This document shows, one piece after another, positions 1 through 7,000 of a stretch of DNA of 8,663 nt. A program made the position numbers and the translations under genes. Below the pieces are notes generated by a model. The model saw nothing but the letters and a program-made list of their open reading frames with translations, had not been told where the DNA came from and searched no databases. Position 1 is the stretch's first letter, and the number at the start of each line of letters is the position of its first letter. Source of the DNA: JAIRNF01 sp031551125. Lineage in GTDB: Bacteria > Bacteroidota > Bacteroidia > Bacteroidales > UBA932. Location of the stretch: the NCBI GenBank assembly GCA_031551125.1, contig JAVBOB010000025.1:1-8663 (forward strand), read 5' to 3'.

Positions 1-1034
1 CGTTCAAAGATACCTCACTGAATTAAATTTTGCAATCGAATCACAACAATACCTAAAAAACCAAATCAATAAGATTAGTTCAAAGATACCTCACTGAATT
101 AAATTTTGCAATCGAATCACAACACTACCACCGTAAGCATACAGCCTAGAAATGTTCAAAGATACCTCACTGAATTAAATTTTGCAATCGAATCACAACT
201 ACCAAACACAATAGCGAAATCACCGATAGGTTCAAAGATACCTCACTGAATTAAATTTTGCAATCGAATCACAACTATCCTGTACCACCCTTAACAACTT
301 CATCAGTTCAAAGATACCTCACTGAATTAAATTTTGCAATCGAATCACAACTTTACTACATTTGTTGGTTTACTTTGTGCTGTTCAAAGATACCTCACTG
401 AATTAAATTTTGCAATCGAATCACAACAGAGGCACACTATGAAACTCTGAAAGAAAAGTTCAAAGATACCTCACTGAATTAAATTTTGCAATCGAATCAC
501 AACTTTATCTGCTTACCTACTCCGTTAAGGCAGGTTCAAAGATACCTCACTGAATTAAATTTTGCAATCGAATCACAACATAAAATGTCATTCAATTCAG
601 ATGATGAATGTTCAAAGATACCTCACTGAATTAAATTTTGCAATCGAATCACAACTAAAAGAAAACGCTATGGAAAAACAACGGCGTTCAAAGATACCTC
701 ACTGAATTAAATTTTGCAATCGAATCACAACTAAAAATGGCAAGCAGTATTTATATCAAAGTTCAAAGATACCTCACTGAATTAAATTTTGCAATCGAAT
801 CACAACATAATCGCTTGGTGGCTGTCTATTATCACAGTTCAAAGATACCTCACTGAATTAAATTTTGCAATCGAATCACAACTAAACCCTAAGTCGTTTG
901 AGTTTTCGCTGTGTTCAAAGATACCTCACTGAATTAAATTTTGCAATCGAATCACAACAGACCTTTTAGAAGCAGCCCGTAAAGCAAAGCTCAAAGATAC
1001 CTCACTATAGTTAGATTTGCAACCCATATACTTA
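1..1034 (-). CRISPR. CRISPR array, probably type II-C, right end
   Basis: Thirteen identical 46-bp repeats start at 2, 78, 154, 230, 306, 382, 458, 534, 610, 686, 761, 837 and 913. Spacers are 30 nt, except 29 nt at 732-760. A degenerate fourteenth repeat occupies 989-1034. Position 1 is the last base of another spacer, so the array continues to the left. On the plus strand the repeat begins GTTCAAAGATACCTCACTGA and ends GCAATCGAATCACAAC; read on the minus strand it begins GTTGTGATTCGATTGCAAAA. The 46-bp length and the GTTGTG start with an A-rich middle resemble type II-C (Cas9) repeats of Bacteroidetes; types I and VI-B usually have shorter repeats. That, plus a promoter inside each repeat pointing left, is why I place crRNA synthesis on the minus strand. 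Repeat decay at the right end suggests that the leader and cas genes lie beyond the left edge. No cas gene or convincing tracrRNA anti-repeat is visible here. The array itself is certain; the subtype is inferred. Confidence 0.97.
992..1022 (-). promoter_or_regulatory. Bacteroidota promoter kept in the degenerate terminal repeat
   Basis: Read on the minus strand, TTG (1022-1020) is followed after 20 bp by TATCTTTG (999-992), a perfect match to the Bacteroidota consensus TTG-N(17-23)-TAnnTTTG. Transcription would begin at about 984-988, inside the last spacer (959-988), and run left into the array. The same two boxes with the same 20-bp spacing occur in every intact repeat; in the first repeat they are at 35-33 and 12-5. 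The match is seen in the sequence; activity is inferred by analogy with repeat-embedded promoters known in type II-C arrays such as that of Neisseria. Confidence 0.65.
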
Positions 1035-1083
1035 GATATTAAAACCACCGTAAACAATCGGTTCTGTCACCTGTATAAACAAT

Positions 1084-1110
1084 AAAGGGTGCGCTAAAAG
1101 TGCACCCTTT
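1084..1110 (-). terminator. Rho-independent terminator, probably bidirectional
   Basis: A 9-bp perfect stem (1084-1092 with 1102-1110, AAAGGGTGC/GCACCCTTT) extends inward by a G-T wobble and two more pairs to leave a three-base loop. T-rich sequence follows on both sides. It lies 20 bp after the stop of the minus-strand gene at 1131-1712, so it should end the lipoprotein operon. It would also keep operon transcripts from running into the CRISPR array, which is read in the same direction. Confidence 0.85.
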
Positions 1111-1130
1111 TCATTGCATTTATACTAACC

Positions 1131-1712
1131 CTACTTAGTAGCCGGAACGCCTACACCAGCTGATGGGAATGATGCCAATATTTTGGTTATAGCGGCATTA
1201 ATATCTTGGTCAGGATTCTTAGATGCACCATCTATCTCCTTGTTACCAATACCTTCCCAGAACATCTTATTGGTTGATGCATCAACCAAATCAATAATTA
1301 TAGAACCATCCTTATAGCTTGTTGCATCAAAAGTGGTAGTAGCCGAAACGTTACCCATACCACCCCACATGTAAGGACGATACATTCCGCCGTACCCGTA
1401 AAAATCGGTATTAGCCGTGTACGACTTTTCGTTGGTAATGATTGTATTTACATTTACCCAGAAGTCAGCATTACTGGTTGCTTCTTTATACCCTTTCTTC
1501 GTAAGCTCTGCTCTTATCGCGCTAAAAATACGGTCTTGGTTTAATGAGCTTACCGTTGATTTAGTAACTTTATCATTCTTATAGAATGAGAACGTTTTGA
1601 ACTTCTTAAAGTCTGCGGTTCTATCGTAGTCTGATTTTACGCTCAACGATGATGAGCAAGCTGCAAAGGCAGCAAGGACTGCAACTGATAAAACTAATTT
1701 TACAGTTTTCAT
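1131..1712 (-). CDS. DUF4136 domain lipoprotein
   Basis: A 193-residue protein with a lipoprotein signal peptide: Lys3 and Lys5, a hydrophobic stretch, then AAFAAC with Cys19 as the likely lipidated residue. Phe at the -3 position makes this a weaker lipobox than usual. The mature part fits DUF4136: a DYD near residues 28-30 followed by a KKFKTFSFY segment, a central amphipathic helix (about 57-75), then GSIIIDLVDA (136-145) and FWEG (151-154), the family's characteristic 'G-x-hydrophobic-D-x-x-D ... W-x-G' ending, and a final helix. A short Gly/Tyr/Met-rich loop (105-120, YGYGGMYRPYMWGGMG) interrupts the core. The family is found in envelope lipoproteins and has no established biochemical role. 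It is the last gene of a three-gene operon, 66 bp after the beta-barrel gene, and the terminator follows at 1084-1110. No clear Shine-Dalgarno is present, as is normal for the phylum. The family call is confident; function is unknown. Confidence 0.88.
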   Translation of the reverse strand: MKTVKLVLSVAVLAAFAACSSSLSVKSDYDRTADFKKFKTFSFYKNDKVTKSTVSSLNQDRIFSAIRAELTKKGYKEATSNADFWVNVNTIITNEKSYTANTDFYGYGGMYRPYMWGGMGNVSATTTFDATSYKDGSIIIDLVDASTNKMFWEGIGNKEIDGASKNPDQDINAAITKILASFPSAGVGVPATK

Positions 1713-1778
1713 ATTTGTTTGAAATTAGTAGTGAATATTTTTTTTGATTTGAAAAAGTGCTGCTGATTAGAAAAATAG

Positions 1779-2381
1779 CTATTGCAGAAACATGGCAAAA
1801 CCTATATTAACAGCAATATGCTCCAAATGGTCTGCCTTGTATGCATCGTTAGTTGCATAGTTGTATGCACAGCTAACAAATCCGCCAAACGACGGAGCAA
1901 ACCGAACCAGTACCCCTGCTTCGGGCCTTACAACAAAGCCCCAGTCAGAATTATCGACTTCATAAATATTGAAAAATAAGTTTTGCTCGCTATACTGAGC
2001 ACCTAAGCCCACACCTACATACGGTTTAAACATATTAGAAGAAAGTTTAAAGTAGTAGTGCCCGGTTAGCGTTATAGGTGTACTATATATGTGCTTTATC
2101 AGGTCAGTCGTTACAGCGCCATTGCCGGTCTCATATTCGTATGTTTGCTTAGCCGTATACTGGTCGAACGAGTTCCAGCTACCGGCAATACCTATTGAGA
2201 AGCTGCCATTCTGCAAAAAATGTCGGTATTCAACACGTCCACCGGAGAAGCTTGTCTTAGACAAAAGATCTGTGTTAGTCGGAAATGCTATCTCCCAGCT
2301 ACCTAAAAATACATCTCGTTGAGCAAAAGAAGCGGTACTAAATAGCATAAGTAGCGCAACCGTATATAATATTTTTTTCAT
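1779..2381 (-). CDS. Outer-membrane beta-barrel protein
   Basis: A 200-residue secreted protein. Residues 1-20 form a clear Sec signal peptide (MKKILYTVALLMLFSTASFA, cleavage before Gln21). The rest is built of alternating beta-strands with aromatic residues at their ends: GGRVEYRHFL (48-57), FSIGIAGSWNSF (61-72), TPITLTGHYYFKL (101-113), KPYVGVGLGAQY (119-130), WGFVVRPEAGVLVRF (147-161) and a final strand IAVNIGFAMFL (189-199) with a terminal aromatic, as outer-membrane barrels have. The KPYVGVGLGAQY segment is typical of small OmpW/OprF-like 'outer membrane beta-barrel' families; about eight strands would fit the length. It lies between two DUF4136 lipoprotein genes on the same strand (41 bp after one, 66 bp before the other), so the three products are probably made together and may meet at the outer membrane. 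Whether it is a pore, an anchor or a lipoprotein partner cannot be told from the sequence. Confidence 0.85.
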   Translation of the reverse strand: MKKILYTVALLMLFSTASFAQRDVFLGSWEIAFPTNTDLLSKTSFSGGRVEYRHFLQNGSFSIGIAGSWNSFDQYTAKQTYEYETGNGAVTTDLIKHIYSTPITLTGHYYFKLSSNMFKPYVGVGLGAQYSEQNLFFNIYEVDNSDWGFVVRPEAGVLVRFAPSFGGFVSCAYNYATNDAYKADHLEHIAVNIGFAMFLQ

Positions 2382-2422
2382 TGTTCTATTTTTTATTTAG
2401 TTACACATTAGGCCAATACCTA

Positions 2423-3094
2423 TTACTTCCTGTCCAAGTATGGTGATTGAGAGAATCCCTGATCAATAGCGTTAAGTAAAAGACTTGCATTGAAGTTGGG
2501 ATCGGAATATAGAGCTCCGAACGAAGTTGTACTCCAAATAGCACTTGGCTGCTTACTACCGTCTTGCGCAGTAGTGGCATTCTTCAAATCGAGTAAGTTG
2601 ATAATCTCAGCACCTGTTTTATAGTAGGTATATACGGGATACCAAGGATAGTACGGGGGATACCAACCGTCCCAATACCACCAGTACGGATCCCACCAAC
2701 CGGGATACCATACGGCAAGATTAGTTGCTTCCGAAATAACAATGTTCATTGACAAATCAGCTGTACCGTTTTCAACATCACTGAAATTTTTTGTACGCGT
2801 ATAGCCTAAGCTTGTCATGTTTGTTTCTATCTCGCTCAACAGGGGGTTTGCCTTAACCCATTGGTTATCCATCGTCCAATATTGAACAATGTATGTTGAG
2901 GGATTATCACCCGATATATAGATAACAGTGTCGGGTAAGTAATACGTTCCGTTGTATCCCGTTTTAAAGTTTACCGCAGAATTGTAGCTTGTTGTAACTA
3001 CAAAATCTGACGATAAATCGTCAAAGTTGGGATCTTTCATACAGGAAGTCAGCAATGCTCCTGCAATGGCTACTAGAAGAAATACTCTTTTCAT
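2423..3094 (-). CDS. DUF4136-like lipoprotein with Trp/Tyr/Pro-rich segment
   Basis: A 223-residue lipoprotein. The signal peptide ends in a canonical lipobox (LLTSC, Cys18). The sequence after Cys (MKDPNFDD) is acidic, loosely like the surface-export signals of Bacteroidota lipoproteins, so surface exposure is possible but unproven. The body fits a divergent DUF4136: an N-terminal strand region with a DFVVTTSYN segment (30-38), a helix with the family-like SLGYTR (95-100), ADLSMNIVIS (112-121), EIINLLDLKNA (163-173), SAIWSTT (184-190), and a C-terminal helix ending in NAIDQGFSQSPYL (208-220), a pattern common at the end of Bacteroidota members. The oddity is residues 129-158, where 18 of 30 residues are Trp or Tyr and 6 are Pro, replacing the Gly/Tyr loop of the paralogue at 1131-1712. 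This is the first gene of the operon. The start chosen gives an intact signal peptide at once. Family confident, role unknown. Confidence 0.87.
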   Translation of the reverse strand: MKRVFLLVAIAGALLTSCMKDPNFDDLSSDFVVTTSYNSAVNFKTGYNGTYYLPDTVIYISGDNPSTYIVQYWTMDNQWVKANPLLSEIETNMTSLGYTRTKNFSDVENGTADLSMNIVISEATNLAVWYPGWWDPYWWYWDGWYPPYYPWYPVYTYYKTGAEIINLLDLKNATTAQDGSKQPSAIWSTTSFGALYSDPNFNASLLLNAIDQGFSQSPYLDRK

Positions 3095-3116
3095 AATCTG
3101 ATTTTGTTGAATTGCA

Positions 3117-3150
3117 CAAAGATGTTAGACTTAAACTAATCTAGTAACAA
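3117..3150 (-). promoter_or_regulatory. Possible promoter of the lipoprotein operon
   Basis: On the minus strand TTG (3150-3148) precedes CATCTTTG (3124-3117) by 23 bp. The second box differs from TAnnTTTG by one base and the spacing is at the upper limit, so this is a weak match. It would give a leader of roughly 15-20 nt before the ATG at 3094. No better candidate is visible between this gene and the inverted-repeat element. Confidence 0.35.
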
Positions 3151-3208
3151 CGCTTATTTTTTTTTGTTTAACTCTCCTCTTCCTTTTTAACGGAAATCTA
3201 TTAAAATA

Positions 3209-3801
3209 CTCAGAGCCTGTTTAAATTTCACTCACCAGTTTTGCTAGGCAGCATCAACGCTTTTATCCCACCCTTCTGCTGTTATCTTAACGCTCTGCAA
3301 TACTTTTTCTTCCTTCTTTTTGGCGCCCCAACGGCGAAGCCCTCACGAATGCCATAGCATATAAAAAGCTATGAGTAAAAAGAACCCAAAAGGGCTAGAA
3401 AATTTTAACGCGCTCCGCCTACCGGGTTACTCACGTTGTTCGTGAAGGCTTCGCCGTTCGCTTGAACGGAAAATTTTCAGTAAGGATTGTTATTCCATAG
3501 CGGAATTGCATTCCGCACGGGCTATTCAGCTTTAGCCGAAAAGCCCGCATACAGCTTGCTAGCGCATGGCCGGACGGCATTCCTCCGGAGCGCAGGCTAA
3601 CCCATGAAAAGCTACTAGCGTCGGGCGGTCTTGATCTTTTGCCTACTTTTACTCACAATTGTTTTTATATTTTTGTGTTCATGAGGGCTTCGCCGTTGTA
3701 TCAAGACAAAAGTAGGGAGAGAAAATGCTTGCTTACAGCGGCTACTAACGCGAAGCACTGCTTATAAATACTACTCGTATCAAATTTAAACAGGCTCTGA
3801 G
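3209..3801. mobile_element. MITE-like element with 20-bp terminal inverted repeats
   Basis: CTCAGAGCCTGTTTAAATTT at 3209-3228 is repeated in perfect inverse form at 3782-3801, enclosing about 590 bp with no credible gene. The ends (GAG-x-CTGTTT...) resemble termini of IS5-family insertion sequences, which is a recollection and not a database match. The inside is rich in hairpins and is more GC-rich than the adjacent sequence: CATAGC/GCTATG (3353-3373), GCGGAAT-TGC-ATTCCGC (3500-3516), and a shared motif CAACGGCGAAGCCCTCA at 3329-3345 that returns inverted at 3682-3698 and, with one mismatch, at 3440-3458. A non-autonomous element moved by a transposase elsewhere, or a dispersed intergenic repeat family, would both fit. 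It sits between the diverging lipoprotein operon and protease gene, outside both candidate promoters. No direct target duplication is obvious. Confidence 0.6.
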
Positions 3802-3818
3802 AGACTGTTTAAATTTCA
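3801..3818 (+). repeat. Extra copy of the element end
   Basis: GAGACTGTTTAAATTTCA at 3801-3818 repeats, with one mismatch, the left-end sequence at 3213-3230 in direct orientation. Together with the right end of the element it forms a near-perfect palindrome (3782-3797 with 3801-3816) around the three bases TGA. It may be the remnant of a second element or a solo end. The following 3819-3944 holds nothing else I can name. Confidence 0.6.
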
Positions 3819-3944
3819 ACCACAAGCTACATATAGATATAAAAGATATAACAGATAGCTTGAGGAAAAGTTTATTCTCTAAGTTCTGGGCAATACCAAT
3901 AAGTTAAAAGCAACAGCAATTCGAGAAAAATCATAAACAAGATA

Positions 3945-3973
3945 TTGTTGTTCTTTTTATAATTATAACTTTG
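3945..3973 (+). promoter_or_regulatory. Promoter of the tricorn-like protease gene
   Basis: TTG at 3945-3947 is followed after 18 bp by TAACTTTG at 3966-3973, a perfect match to the Bacteroidota TTG-N(17-23)-TAnnTTTG consensus. The region between is AT-rich. Transcription from about 3979 would give a leader of some 55 nt before the ATG at 4035. No operator-like repeat is visible around it. Confidence 0.6.
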
Positions 3974-4034
3974 CTCTCATTCATTTGCACCACATATCAA
4001 TAATCATATTATATCTCACTAAACACTGTACACC

Positions 4035-7000
4035 ATGAAAAAAACCTTGCTTCTACTGGTTTTACTAATCCCCGGATTAATCCAAGCAAAGGATGACGCC
4101 CGCTTGATGCGCTTTCCGTCAACCAACGGAAAAGTAATTGTATTTACCTATGCCGGCGATTTATACTCGGTTCCCGTTAGCGGAGGTATGGCACGTAAGC
4201 TAACCTCACACGTAGGGTTTGAAATGTTCTCGCACTTCTCTCCCGATGGAAATACCATTGCTTTTACCGCTCAGTATGATGGTAACACGGAGGTATATAC
4301 TATGCCTGCCGACGGAGGCGATCCGGTTCGTGTAACTTACACTGCAACACTTACCCGCGACGATGTCTCCGACCGTATGGGTCCTAATAACATTGTAACG
4401 GGATGGACACCTGATGGAAAAAATATTATCTACACATCCAAGCAACAGGCTGTAGGATTTCGTCGCTTACTGTTTAGCGTACCTGCAACCGGAGGGCTAT
4501 CTCAACAGATACCTCTGCCAGAAGGTGGGTTTAATACCTATTCCCCGGATGGAAAACAGCTAGCCTACAACCGCGTATTCCGCGAATTCCGTACATGGAA
4601 ATACTACGAAGGCGGAATGGCCGACGATGTTTGGATTCATGATTTTGCGACTCATGCTACCACCAACATCACCAACAATAAGGCTCAGGATATTTTCCCT
4701 ATGTGGATGGGAGATGAAATTCTTTTCGCATCGGACCGAGACCGTACAATGAACCTTTTTTCGTACAACCTGAAAACAAAAGCTACTGAAAAGTTGACTA
4801 CGTTTAAGGATTACGATATCAAGTTTCCCACAAGCTTCGACCACTACGTTGTTTTCGAAAATGGCGGCTACATATACTTGTTTGATACAAAAAACCGCAA
4901 GGCCGAAAAGGTGAATATTCAGCTTACCGGAGATGATATATACAGCCGCAATGAGCTGAAAGACGCATCAAAATCGTTTAGTAATATAGCCATGTCGCCC
5001 AACGGGGAACGACTGGTTATTACTTCTCGTGGTGATGTGTACAACGTTCCGGTAACGGAAGGAGTAACACGCAACCTTACCGCCACATCAGGAGCGCATG
5101 AACGCGATGCCGAATGGTCTCCCAACGGTAAATCAATTGCCTACATATCTGACAAAACGGGTGAAACAGAAATATATATTCAATCACCCGACAGCAACAT
5201 CAACGATGCCGTTCAGCTGACCAAAAACAGTGATTCGTACATCATTACGCTGGGATGGTCGCCCGATAGCAAAAAGATTTTATATACCGACAGAAAGGCC
5301 CGTTTGTTCTGCATTGATGTGGACTCTAAGCAACGTACAGAGGTGGCTAAATCAGAGTACGGATTCTATGGTCTCAACTTCTCATGGTCACCGGACTCTA
5401 AGTGGATTGCTTACGCGCTTCGCCAAGAAAACGAGATAACCATTGTATATCTGTACAACATAGAGCAAAAAAAGAGCTATCCGGTTACCGATAAGTGGTA
5501 CTCTTCTCGCTCTCCCCAATTTTCTCGTGACGGAAAATATTTGTTCTTCGTTTCATCCCGTGATTTTAACCCCATATACGCCCGCAACGAGTGGAACGTT
5601 ATCTATACCGATATGGATAAGCTATACTTTGCCGTGCTGGCAAAAGATACGCCTTCTCCCCTTGCAGATAAGGATGACGAAGTAAAGATTGAAGATGACA
5701 ATAAAGCTAAGGAAGAAACAAAGGATAAACCTTCCGACAGTAAAGCTGCTCCGGCCAAGCCCTCAAAAGACGTAAAAGTTGACATTGATGGTATTCAGCA
5801 ACGTATTGATGCTTTGCCTATACCTGTTGCCAACTATTTCGCTATCTTCTCCGTAAACGATAAGGTGTACTACTCGGCCAACCGCAACGCCAAAATGTTT
5901 GATTTAAAAACCAAGAAGGAAACCGACTTGGGAGAAGGCATCACCTTAGGGCTCTCGCCAAACGGAAAGAAAGCGCTGGCGGTGCAACGAGGTACTATTA
6001 GCGTAATTGACCTGCCAATGGGAAAAATTAGTACAGATAAACCCGTAAAGCTGGGCGATATGCAGGTAACCGTTAACTACCAGCAAGAATGGCGACAGAT
6101 ATTTGATGAAAGCTGGCGGCACATGCGAGACGGTTTCTACGTAAAAAACATGCATGGGGTTGATTGGAACGCCATGAAGAAGAAATATGAGGTACTGCTA
6201 CCCTACGTAAACCACCGTGCCGATCTCACCTACATCATAGGCGAAATGATTAGCGAATTGAATATTGGACATGCCTACGTAACCAGTGGCGAAATGCCGA
6301 ATGCTAAACGTATTCAAACCGGGTTACTCGGTGCCAAGCTGAACCTTGATAAGTCAGGCTACTTCCGTATAGATAAAATTTTGGAAGGTGCCAACTGGAG
6401 CCAGTCTTTACGCTCACCGTTGAGTGAAATGGGCGTTAATGCCAACGAAGGAGATTATATCGTTTCAGTTGATGGTACGCCAACCAATACCGTTAAGGAT
6501 ATTTACAGCTTGCTGGTTGGAAAGGCCGGCAAAAAGGTGGAGCTAATGCTGAACAGCAAGCCCGATGCAGCCGGCAGCCGTAAAGTAGTAGTAACTCCAA
6601 TTGCCGATGAAAACCCATTGTACTACTACAATTGGGTACAAAGTAATATCCGCAAGGTAGAAAAAGCAACCAACGGCCGCGTTGGCTACATTCATATCCC
6701 TGATATGGGTGCTGACGGAATGAACGAGTTTACCAAATACTTCTACCCTCAGCTGGATAAAGAAGCGCTTATTATCGACGACCGCAGCAACGGTGGTGGA
6801 AACGTATCGCCTATTATATTAGAACGGCTGGCTCGCATACCCTATCGCGCTACTATGTGGAGTACCTCTGAGCACCCGGGAGTGGTTCCAACCAAAGCGT
6901 TAGTGGGTCCAAAGATTACGCTTATTGATAAGTACTCAATGTCTGATGGCGACCTATTCCCTTATGGATTCAGAAAATTGGGACTGGGAAAACTCGTAGG

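Noticed and set aside
2..958. Plus-strand promoter in the repeat (TAAATTTTG)
   Set aside because: It has three instead of two bases between TA and TTTG, so it misses the consensus. The minus-strand boxes match perfectly.
48..988. Open translations of spacers as proof of phage targets
   Set aside because: Ten codons are often open by chance in one of six frames. Only the spacers with recognisable motifs are offered as leads.
1035..1083. Possible tracrRNA anti-repeat next to the array
   Set aside because: Outside the degenerate repeat I found no sequence here that would pair well with the GTTGTGATTCGATTGCAAAA part of the crRNA, so a tracrRNA gene cannot be supported in this window.
1782..1979. 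Plus-strand open frame of 65 codons
   Set aside because: It lies opposite the beta-barrel gene, has no family resemblance and is best explained as its antisense shadow.
3209..3801. A transposase gene inside the inverted repeats
   Set aside because: No credible coding frame exists between the ends, so the element is non-autonomous at best.
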